Positions 1 to 4,879 of a stretch of DNA of 9,711 nucleotides are shown piece by piece. How positions within the stretch are numbered: position 1 is the stretch's first letter; the number at the start of each line of letters is the position of its first letter. This DNA is from Anaerolineae bacterium (lineage in GTDB: Bacteria; Chloroflexota; Anaerolineae; B4-G1; SLSP01). Made by a program: the position numbers and the translations under genes. The notes beneath the pieces are model-generated. The model made no database searches. It was given only the letters and a program-made list of their open reading frames with translations, and was not told the origin of the DNA. The stretch is from contig JAFGSL010000147.1 of the NCBI GenBank assembly GCA_016934645.1, positions 1-9,711 on the forward strand. Direction: 5' to 3'.

Positions 1-230
1 GGATTCAGTGAAGCGGTAGGGGGTAGACGGGCCCCGTCGAAGCGCTGACCGACGACCTGGCGCTGCGGTACGTGTTGGGGATTCAGTAGGATTTTGGACT
101 TTGGATCTGAAACATGAAATAAGGTAGACGGTAAACGGTAGACATGGGCAGAGGGGAAAAGGGGCTCGTGAATACGATTTGCTGATTCGTTATTCGCTAA
201 TCCGGCGATTTTCGGAGAGAGGCACAATTT
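1..230. other. Intergenic stretch with short repeats; possible tail of an upstream gene
   Basis: No complete gene is visible. GGATTCAGT occurs at 1-9 and again at 79-87. In both copies the same frame reads Ile-Gln-stop (TGA at 9-11, TAG at 87-89), so the end of an upstream gene may have been partly duplicated. GGTAGACGG-like words recur at 17-31 and about 123-144, and ATTCG-containing words recur around 183-200. Simple repeated words of this kind suggest non-coding, repeat-prone DNA. A purine-rich ribosome-binding site for the next gene lies at 214-222. Confidence 0.4.
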
Positions 231-746
231 ATGGAAGAGATGATTATTCGTTTGGCGACTTTTGACGACGTTCCGCAACTGGCGATTCTGGCGGGGCAAC
301 TGGGGTATGCCGCAACCGACGAAGAGGTTGGCTGCCGGTTGGCCGAGCTGATTCAGCAGGCCAATCACGCCGTATGGGTGGCGGCGAGACCGGACAGCAA
401 CGTCGTGGGGTGGATTCACATTGCAGTGCAGCGCAGCCTGCTCCACGAGCCGGTGCTGATGGTGGAAGGCCTGGTCATCAACCAGAGCTATCGGGGATCG
501 GGGATTGGGCGGCGCCTGCTCACCTACGCCGAACAATGGGGCGAAGCGCGGGGCTGTGAGGCCATTTGCGTCAAATCCAACGCCATTCGCGGCGAAGCGC
601 ATCATTTCTACGAGCACATGGGCTATCAGAACGTCAAAACGCAATACGTCTTCCACAAAAGCCTGGAACGGGTTGACAGCATCGTCCCTGACTCGAATGG
701 TGGGAGCGAAACTGTGTCGGATAGCGACACCCCGCCATTACCTTGA
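231..746 (+). CDS. GNAT-family N-acetyltransferase
   Basis: The 171-residue protein has the GNAT fold signature. An N-terminal IIRLATFDDVPQLAIL segment (5-20) is the usual first strand and helix. The acetyl-CoA binding motif A covers about 80-97, with the R/Q-x-x-G-x-G pyrophosphate loop at RGSGIG (88-93). Motif B is HHFYEHMGY (124-132), with the Tyr often used as general acid. The family transfers an acetyl group from acetyl-CoA to an amine; the substrate here cannot be read from the sequence. The start at 231 follows GGAGAGAGG at 214-222; an in-frame ATG three codons later is possible. The last 25 or so residues are Ser/Asp/Pro-rich and lie outside the domain. The stop codon lies within the -35 box of the tRNA promoter, so the gene ends exactly where the next unit begins. 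Confidence 0.88.
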   Translation: MEEMIIRLATFDDVPQLAILAGQLGYAATDEEVGCRLAELIQQANHAVWVAARPDSNVVGWIHIAVQRSLLHEPVLMVEGLVINQSYRGSGIGRRLLTYAEQWGEARGCEAICVKSNAIRGEAHHFYEHMGYQNVKTQYVFHKSLERVDSIVPDSNGGSETVSDSDTPPLP

Positions 747-770
747 CAGGTACGAGCTTTATGCTACAAT
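743..770 (+). promoter_or_regulatory. Promoter of the tRNA-Glu gene
   Basis: A perfect -35 box TTGACA (743-748) is separated by 16 bp from TACAAT (765-770), which carries a TG extended -10 dinucleotide at 762-763. Predicted initiation near 777 is just upstream of the tRNA 5' end at 782. The -35 box overlaps the TGA stop of the acetyltransferase gene. Confidence 0.8.
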
Positions 771-781
771 TCTGACGCTTG

Positions 782-856
782 GCCCCCATCGTCTAGTCCG
801 GTCTAGGACACAGGCCTTTCAAGCCTGGTACATGGGTTCGAATCCCGTTGGGGGCA
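782..856 (+). tRNA. tRNA-Glu (anticodon UUC)
   Basis: The cloverleaf can be folded by hand. The acceptor stem GCCCCCA (782-788) pairs with TGGGGGC (849-855) and the discriminator is A856. The anticodon stem CAGGC/GCCTG encloses the loop CTTTCAA, giving anticodon TTC. The T arm is ATGGG/CCCGT around TTCGAAT (837-843). The acceptor and D-arm sequence GCCCCCATCGTCTAG is typical of bacterial tRNA-Glu. The 3' CCA is not encoded (ATTT follows), so it must be added after transcription. The gene is monocistronic, with its own promoter and terminator. tRNA 3' ends are common integration sites, and a small excisionase-like gene follows, but no repeated copy of the tRNA 3' end was seen. Confidence 0.96.
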
Positions 857-917
857 TTTAGAGCGAACTAAAAAGATATTCATCTTCTTTATTCCACATC
901 AAAAGCAAATTAGCCCT

Positions 918-950
918 AAAAAGGCCCTCGCTATACAAGAGGGCCTTTTT
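918..950 (+). terminator. Rho-independent terminator after tRNA-Glu
   Basis: AAAAAGGCCCTC (918-929) pairs fully with GAGGGCCTTTTT (939-950) around a 9-nt loop, with the T run forming the end of the stem. The A run makes it potentially bidirectional. Confidence 0.92.
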
Positions 951-1046
951 GCTTCATCCCTATGGATACGCTTCGTAAATATTTATCCTGGCAAAGCACG
1001 ATAGGAAGGCAGAAATCTATATCCTCAAAATATCAGGAGGTCTACC

Positions 1047-1295
1047 ATGGGTGAGGTCTTTGACCCCAAAGGATGGATTTGCAGTAAAGAAGCCGCTGAA
1101 ATTACGGGATATTCGAGAAATGCGATTCTGTCGGCGACAAACAGGGGGAATCTCAAATCCATCAAAATCGGCAACATGCGTTTTTACAAACGCAAGGATA
1201 TTCTCGAATATATTCAACGGATGAAGGATCTCGGGCCACAAAGGTACACCCCCAAAATACACAGATCCCCCGAACTTGAAAGAGAAACCGCCTAA
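1047..1295 (+). CDS. Small helix-turn-helix DNA-binding protein, excisionase/MerR-like
   Basis: This 82-residue protein looks like a single winged helix-turn-helix domain of the HTH_17 / excisionase type. The helix-turn-helix is about residues 9-27 (WICSKEAAEITGYSRNAI), followed by a wing around GNLKSIKIGNMRFYKRKDI (34-52). The C-terminal 20 residues are charged and probably disordered. Proteins of this kind bind DNA as excision or directionality factors of mobile elements, or as small regulators. No integrase gene is nearby, so the role is unresolved. AGGAGG at 1035-1040, six bases before the ATG, fixes the start. The gene ends inside its own terminator. Its position just downstream of a tRNA gene fits a remnant of an integrative element, but this is inference. 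Confidence 0.8.
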   Translation: MGEVFDPKGWICSKEAAEITGYSRNAILSATNRGNLKSIKIGNMRFYKRKDILEYIQRMKDLGPQRYTPKIHRSPELERETA

Positions 1296-1308
1296 TCAGG
1301 CGGTTTTT
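1285..1308 (+). terminator. Intrinsic terminator overlapping the HTH gene's stop codon
   Basis: AAACCGCCT (1285-1293) pairs with AGGCGGTTT (1298-1306) around the 4-nt loop AATC, followed by more T. The TAA stop (1293-1295) sits at the top of the stem and in the loop. Confidence 0.88.
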
Positions 1309-1322
1309 CATTTCCCAAAGCA

Positions 1323-1351
1323 TTGACAAATGAACTCTATCTCTCTGTAAT
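1323..1351 (+). promoter_or_regulatory. Predicted sigma-70-type promoter
   Basis: TTGACA (1323-1328) is followed after 17 bp by TGTAAT (1346-1351), five of six matches to the -10 consensus. Initiation near 1358 would make a leader of about 125 nt before the start codon at 1484. Confidence 0.65.
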
Positions 1352-1357
1352 TCAAGG

Positions 1358-1461
1358 TGCGTGAGAATTTATGCATCTTCGAGTTCCCGCTCGAAAAATC
1401 CGTCACCTGATTGGAGGTGGGGACAAGACATTGACCCCCTGCTGATCAAGTAGGGGGTTTT
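1358..1461 (+). promoter_or_regulatory. Structured leader or small RNA ending in a terminator-like hairpin
   Basis: Three hairpins lie in a row: TTCGAG/CTCGAA (1378-1395), CACCT/AGGTG (1404-1419) and ACCCCCT/AGGGGGT (1434-1458), the last followed by TTT. Together with the promoter at 1323 this is either an attenuated 5' leader for the ORF at 1484 or a short RNA gene of about 100 nt. A 24-codon reading frame (1371-1445) crosses the hairpins and ends in the loop of the last one, but it has no good ribosome-binding site. No known riboswitch class was recognised. Confidence 0.4.
1434..1461 (+). terminator. Intrinsic terminator-like hairpin upstream of the 1484 ORF
   Basis: A 7-bp GC-rich stem (1434-1440 with 1452-1458) with an 11-nt loop is followed by a short T stretch (TTTTAC). 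The T run is short, so termination may be partial, as expected of an attenuator. Confidence 0.6.
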
Positions 1462-1483
1462 ACTATCAGCGGGAGGAATACAA

Positions 1484-1624
1484 ATGACCAGGGAGGATTC
1501 AATGAGCGAATTTTTCCCCATCGCTGTCGCGGCTGAACGCGCTAACTACTTTGACAATGTCACATTTCACAGGCTGGTTCTCGCTGTCGATGGAGTCGAG
1601 AGGTACGCGAACGAGTCCGGTTGA
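1484..1624 (+). pseudogene. 5' end of an ORF interrupted by the IS701-like element
   Basis: A frame opens at ATG 1484 behind GGGAGG (1471-1476). A second in-frame ATG at 1502 has its own GGGAGG (1491-1496). The native part reads MSEFFPIAVAAERA from the second ATG and then enters the left inverted repeat at 1541. The remaining codons to the TGA at 1622-1624 lie in IS DNA, antisense to the transposase gene. Good ribosome-binding sites and an upstream promoter argue that a real gene began here and was cut after about 19 codons. Its continuation was not found on the right side of the IS. The family is not recognisable. Confidence 0.5.
1541..1566 (+). repeat. Left terminal inverted repeat of the IS701-like element
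   Basis: The 26 bp begin GCTAACTACTTTGACAATG and match the reverse complement of 3034-3059 exactly; identity stops at 1567. The transposase TGA stop (1562-1560 on the minus strand) is inside this repeat. Confidence 0.9.
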
Positions 1625-2891
1625 TCAGATGCTCAATAACCAGAGTAGTAGCTTCTTCAGTCGATAGTTGTGGGAGAGGCATAGCTGCGCGAAGAAGCTC
1701 ACGCACATTACCAACAGATAGCAACGGCAGGACATCGGTCTTGTAGTCTTCGCGCAAGGCCGGATCGCGTTCGAAGCGCCGCATCCAGTCGAGGCGAGTT
1801 TCGGCAATGAACCAGGTAGCGAGAATGGTAAGCGCCAACTGATGTTCCCAGGCCCGGTACTTGACGGCCTGAAATTCGTCCCAACCGACTGCAGTCTTGG
1901 CATCCTGGTGGTCTCTTTCGATGAAATAGCGATGGGTCTTGCGCGAAGCCATGGTCTTCAAGGGAGTCGCCTCGGGCGCATTACTCAGGACGTAGGTGAG
2001 GTGGTGTTTATCCCGGCGTATGAGCAACCATTCCTGGCGGCACACGGCTCCGTGGACCGTCCAAACACGGCAACGGGCGAACTGGGCCGTCAGCAAACCT
2101 CTTTCATTGGGGCGCAACGTGACGGTCTCCCACAACCGCAGCTCCGGCCGCTGAAGAAGCTGGCGGACTTCATGGCGTTCTTTCGCGACAATGACGGGGC
2201 GCTTTGCCGGTTGCCCCCGTTTGGTCAGCGGGTAGGTTACCTTGGGTTCATCCAGGTAGACGATCGTGTTAGCGGGAATATCGCCATAATATTCAATGTT
2301 GGCTTGGTTAAGTTGCTGACGCAGCTCGTCATTGCGTCCGTACAAGTCATCCATAACCACTGCCACAAAGGGGATGTGATGGGCGACTACGCGTTGAATC
2401 ATCTGCCAACCTAATTCAGGCTTGGTTTGGAAGGTGCGCTCTTCAGGAATTTCGGCCTTTTCCCGACGCGCGGCATAGCCCTCTTCGAACCAACGCTCGG
2501 GAAAGTAGAGTTCGCCGTCAATCCACATATGGGCTCGCGGGGTGGCTAGCGAAAGAAACACCCCCACCTGGCTCATCTCTACCTTACCCAGCCGACCATT
2601 ATGCTGGCGACTAGCCCCAGCGCTGTGATCTCCGGCCTTGGCATCGGCGCTTTCGTCCAAAATCAACACGACTTCCTCTTGAAATTCTGAATGCTGTTTG
2701 ACTTCATCTTGCACGGCCGTGATCAGGGTGCGCCCCTCCCAAGGCGAGTAGCTCATAAAGTGCTGGATATTCTGCCCAGCGGTGTTGGTTTTGCGACCGA
2801 TATTCATCATGGTTCTCTTACTCTCCATACGCAGCAAGCCGCTAATATACTGTAGGCCATAGTCACTGGTGTCTCTGGTCTTGGTCCGCAT
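1560..2891 (-). CDS. IS701-family DDE transposase, main reading frame
   Basis: The 443-residue frame carries the characteristic block ILDESADAKAG (77-87) followed by HSAGASRQHNGRLGKVE (89-105) and SQVGVFLSLA, as in IS701/DDE_5 transposases. Likely catalytic acids are D79 (LILDES), D181 or D182 (VMDDLYG) and E325 in FIERDHQDAK. The protein cuts and joins the element's ends. The annotated ATG at 2891 has no ribosome-binding site. Family members carry an extra N-terminal segment just before the YISGLL helix, and that segment is encoded immediately upstream in another frame (2899-3006). The functional product is therefore probably a fusion of about 481 residues made by a +1 frameshift, or the gene has been broken by a one-base insertion. 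The rest of the frame is undamaged, which argues for a young element. Confidence 0.9.
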   Translation of the reverse strand: MRTKTRDTSDYGLQYISGLLRMESKRTMMNIGRKTNTAGQNIQHFMSYSPWEGRTLITAVQDEVKQHSEFQEEVVLILDESADAKAGDHSAGASRQHNGRLGKVEMSQVGVFLSLATPRAHMWIDGELYFPERWFEEGYAARREKAEIPEERTFQTKPELGWQMIQRVVAHHIPFVAVVMDDLYGRNDELRQQLNQANIEYYGDIPANTIVYLDEPKVTYPLTKRGQPAKRPVIVAKERHEVRQLLQRPELRLWETVTLRPNERGLLTAQFARCRVWTVHGAVCRQEWLLIRRDKHHLTYVLSNAPEATPLKTMASRKTHRYFIERDHQDAKTAVGWDEFQAVKYRAWEHQLALTILATWFIAETRLDWMRRFERDPALREDYKTDVLPLLSVGNVRELLRAAMPLPQLSTEEATTLVIEHLINRTRSRTSRLHRQREPACEM

Positions 2892-2898
2892 GTGCTTA

Positions 2899-3006
2899 CT
2901 AAAATCTATCGTAAAAGTCTTTGAGTCGCTGTCCTATCTGTTGGCTGGCATCCAGGGGTATCCCCCAACTCTGTGCTAAGTCTGTGATCGGTTTTTGTTT
3001 GTCCAT
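2899..3006 (-). CDS. Upstream ORF encoding the transposase N-terminus, ends at a TTT-TAG shift site
   Basis: This 35-codon ORF starts at ATG 3006 and ends with TTT TAG (2904-2899). Its last residues, IGQRLKDFYDRF, continue naturally into SKHMRTKTRDTSDYG of the main frame if the ribosome skips one T: TTT, then AGT. Peptidyl-tRNA(Phe) can re-pair on TTT after a +1 slip while a stop codon waits in the A site. This is the same logic as the CTT-TGA site of the release factor 2 gene. An ordinary mutation that inserted one T in a T run would look the same. Confidence 0.6.
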   Translation of the reverse strand: MDKQKPITDLAQSWGIPLDASQQIGQRLKDFYDRF

Positions 3007-3008
3007 AC

Positions 3009-3030
3009 GGGGATTTTGCCACAATTCCCC
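3009..3030 (-). promoter_or_regulatory. Hairpin in front of the transposase start codon
   Basis: GGGGA/TCCCC with two further A-T pairs beyond one mismatch forms a stem over 3009-3030. It ends two bases before the minus-strand ATG at 3006. Such a structure could block initiation on transcripts entering from outside, a control known in other IS families; here it is only inferred from position. Confidence 0.4.
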
Positions 3031-3033
3031 TTT

Positions 3034-3059
3034 AATGTGACATTGTCAAAGTAGTTAGC
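3034..3059 (-). repeat. Right terminal inverted repeat of the IS701-like element
   Basis: This is the exact reverse complement of 1541-1566. It lies 28 bp upstream of the first transposase start codon (3006, minus strand). Confidence 0.9.
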
Positions 3060-3201
3060 AGTTTTCTCTAACTGTACTTGTTGTGTCGCCGAAGTGGTTG
3101 GCAATGCAATGAGTGCGCGGAATTCTGCTTGGCCGAGTTTGTTCTCGGTAACGATTTCAAATCTGATGTTTGTGGCTTTATGGATATAGGTAAGGAAGGA
3201 A
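3060..3201. other. Short gap between the IS and the first recognised cassette gene
   Basis: No attC site, promoter or convincing gene was found. A minus-strand frame stays open through this gap but has no ribosome-binding site and overlaps the start of the membrane-protein gene, so it is treated as chance. The boundary of the first cassette should lie here or has been destroyed by the IS insertion. Confidence 0.4.
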
Positions 3202-4140
3202 ATGCGCCTCATTAAACAATTTCTTGGTACGCTTGCTACTGGATATATCCTGATGTTTTACTCAGAGTTTCTTTTTTGGGCACGTGTCCGACCCGAGGAC
3301 TCTTTGTCAGAGTGGGTCAGCACGTGGTTGTTGTATTCCCTCCTAGCGTATGTGTTGCTCTCTATGCTGGCTCGATTTCACGTCGCCTCAGCTTGGGCCC
3401 TTTTTCTGGCTGGGGCTTGTTTTGGTTGGCTGATCGAAGGGGTTATTGTCCAAACAGCTTATGATGCGCTCCCCCTATCACTTTCCTTCACAGGCTTGGC
3501 TTGGCATGCCTTGGTCTCTGTATGGGTAGGATTTTATGGAGTGTCTAGGGGATTGGTTGCAGGGATCGGTTCAGTCCTGGCTTGGTCGGTATCAATTGGG
3601 ACGGTGTATGGATTCTGGAGTATTGCATGGTGGGTGGAGCCTGATGGGGGGATGGTCCACCCACGGGCATTTGCGAGTTTTTCGATTATGATTACGCTAT
3701 TGTTGATGATAGCATATTGGGTCTATGGCCATACCATTCCTAACAGTTTCAGGTCCAACCGTACTGTTGAAGTTATTGTCAGCCTGTTGTTGGTTTGCTA
3801 CTTCATCTTCGTCACCATTCCGATTGTGGGATTTGTATCTATGATTTTGCCGATTCTGTTGTTGGGTCTTCTCTCGACGTTGAGACACAACAAGCAGGTA
3901 GAAAGTGGGGTCACGTTACTTAAGAAGGAAAGTAGGGTGAGAAAGGTTTGGCATTATTTAGGCTTGTTGGCTTTGCCGCTGACGGCGTCGTTGTTTTACA
4001 TCTTTGCATTTGCTCTTGGGATACGCTGGCATACCAACAGGATCGTTTATCTAGTTACGACCCCGGCTGGTTTCATTTTGTTAATAGTGAGTTGCATTAA
4101 AATCTGGCGAATGAAGCCAGCCTTATCAGTGGCAGACTAA
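3202..4140 (+). CDS. Uncharacterised multipass membrane protein (integron cassette gene)
   Basis: The 312-residue protein is mostly hydrophobic, with about nine or ten candidate membrane helices (roughly 5-26, 40-58, 63-83, 95-115, 118-143, 158-178, 188-208, 209-228, 250-272, 280-301). Short basic loops (around 183-187, 226-232 and 241-248) are candidate cytoplasmic segments. Recognisable patches are FGWLIEGVIVQTAYD (74-88) and TGLAWHALVSVWVGFYG (97-113), but I cannot assign a family, transport function or enzyme activity. AAGGAAGG just before the ATG supports the start. The stop codon TAA is embedded in the inverse core of an attC site (4135-4141), the usual compact arrangement for an integron cassette. 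Expression would come from an upstream array promoter; none was seen directly before the gene. Confidence 0.85.
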   Translation: MRLIKQFLGTLATGYILMFYSEFLFWARVRPEDSLSEWVSTWLLYSLLAYVLLSMLARFHVASAWALFLAGACFGWLIEGVIVQTAYDALPLSLSFTGLAWHALVSVWVGFYGVSRGLVAGIGSVLAWSVSIGTVYGFWSIAWWVEPDGGMVHPRAFASFSIMITLLLMIAYWVYGHTIPNSFRSNRTVEVIVSLLLVCYFIFVTIPIVGFVSMILPILLLGLLSTLRHNKQVESGVTLLKKESRVRKVWHYLGLLALPLTASLFYIFAFALGIRWHTNRIVYLVTTPAGFILLIVSCIKIWRMKPALSVAD

Positions 4141-4267
4141 CGCGCGCTGCACCTGACCCGCGCCTTCGGCGCTCCGTTGTATCGCGGCCTTTTGCATTCG
4201 TTCGTAGGCTTGTTCAGTGTGTTGGTTCTGCAAACCCGGCGCGGGCAGGTGAGCTCCGCCGTTAGAT
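4135..4267 (+). repeat. attC recombination site of the membrane-protein cassette
   Basis: The inverse core GACTAAC (4135-4141) overlaps the stop codon, and the site ends in the core GTTAGAT (4261-4267), a full match to GTTRRRY. The arms CACCTG (4150-4155) and CCCGCGCC (4157-4164) pair with GGCGCGGG (4238-4245) and CAGGTG (4246-4251), leaving A4156 extrahelical. GCT 4146-4148 pairs with AGC 4252-4254. A folded bottom strand with extrahelical bases is the hallmark that IntI-type integrases recognise. The central variable part (about 4165-4237) makes this a long site of 133 nt. Confidence 0.88.
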
Positions 4268-4282
4268 GGCAGGAGAAGAGAG

Positions 4283-4717
4283 ATGAAAGATTGTAAGTTC
4301 TGCCAAATAGTCAGAGGAGAGCTGCCTTCAAGCCGCGTTTTCGAAAACACTCTTGTTTATGCGCTGCTCGACGTTAATCCAATCAATCCTGGTCATACGA
4401 TTGTGATACCGCGTCGCCATGTGTGCGCGTTTACCGATCTAAACCCGCAAGAGATCGGGCAATTAGCCCTGATCGGCCAACGCGTTGCTTCAGCACTCAA
4501 AGCGAGTTTTCCACACTGCGAAGGCATATCGTTGTCGCTCGCTGACGGTGAGGCGGCGGATCAAGAGGTTCCTCACACTCATTTGCATGTGATTCCACGA
4601 CGAACGGGGGATGGTTTTGGGTGGCGACGTTATGGTAATGTCCAAGATCGGTCCGAGTTAGATGCGCTGGCAGCAAGAATTCGGAGTGTGTTGGACATAG
4701 ATATTGAGACAAACTAG
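4283..4717 (+). CDS. HIT-family hydrolase (histidine triad protein), cassette gene
   Basis: The 144-residue protein has the histidine triad VPHTHLHVIPR, with H98, H100 and H102; H100 would be the nucleophile attacking the alpha-phosphate. The N-terminal CKFCQIVRGELP (4-15) and the segment NPINPGHTIVIPRRH (32-46) are typical of bacterial HIT proteins of the HinT/Fhit-like branch. These hydrolyse nucleoside phosphoramidates, adenylated compounds or dinucleoside polyphosphates; the exact substrate cannot be told. AGGAG at 4271-4275, seven bases before the ATG, defines the start. The gene begins 16 bp after the core of the preceding attC and is followed 45 bp downstream by its own attC, interrupted by a group II intron. 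It is thus a complete single-gene cassette. Confidence 0.93.
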   Translation: MKDCKFCQIVRGELPSSRVFENTLVYALLDVNPINPGHTIVIPRRHVCAFTDLNPQEIGQLALIGQRVASALKASFPHCEGISLSLADGEAADQEVPHTHLHVIPRRTGDGFGWRRYGNVQDRSELDALAARIRSVLDIDIETN

Positions 4718-4810
4718 CAGGATGAAATGGTGTGACCGAAAACTCTGTGCAAAGCACAAGCCGCCCAAGTTATGGTCGGCGGGGCGGTCGCCCACCCCGC
4801 CGTCACTCCC

Positions 4811-4860
4811 AAACCGGATGTAAGACTTAGCCGATGCAGACATCGGACCTTATCCGGCTC
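4811..4860 (-). ncRNA. Group II intron domain V, with expanded tip
   Basis: The lower helix and the AGC near its 5' side fit domain V. Where a short helix and GNRA loop are expected, there is a three-pair AAG/CTT helix and then a 24-nt insert holding its own hairpin (CCGATG/CATCGG). Total length is about 50 nt instead of the usual 34. Confidence 0.55.
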
Positions 4861-4879
4861 TTCAGAGTACGGATCTTTG

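Larger units (their letters stand above)
1541..3059 (-). mobile_element. IS701-family-like insertion sequence, about 1.52 kb
   Basis: A 26-bp perfect inverted repeat bounds the element (1541-1566 and 3034-3059) and one transposase gene fills it on the minus strand. Its size and layout fit IS701-type elements. That family is known to duplicate a 4-bp YTAR target. Here the flanks give no identical direct repeat at any placement of the ends: CTAA lies at the left end and TTAG at the right. Either the ends were mis-set, or recombination between copies or a deletion has replaced one flank. The transposase stop codon lies inside the left repeat. Confidence 0.88.

Noticed and set aside
1..230. CRISPR or other ordered repeat array
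   Set aside because: The repeated words are short, irregularly spaced and differ in sequence; no spacer pattern exists here or elsewhere in the window.
1371..1445. 24-codon leader ORF in the structured leader
   Set aside because: No convincing ribosome-binding site; kept only as a note under the leader feature.
1842..2414. 190-codon plus-strand frame across the IS
   Set aside because: It is antisense to the transposase gene, whose family motifs are unmistakable, and has no motif or ribosome-binding site of its own.
3053..3060. GTTAGC at the right IS end as an attC core
   Set aside because: It does not fit GTTRRRY and is part of the IS inverted repeat.
2976..3212. 78-codon minus-strand frame crossing the right end of the IS
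   Set aside because: No ribosome-binding site; it overlaps the membrane-protein start and depends on the IS end for its last third.
4655..4662. GTTAGAT inside the HIT gene as a second attC core
   Set aside because: It matches by chance within the coding region and has no paired arm or inverse core nearby.
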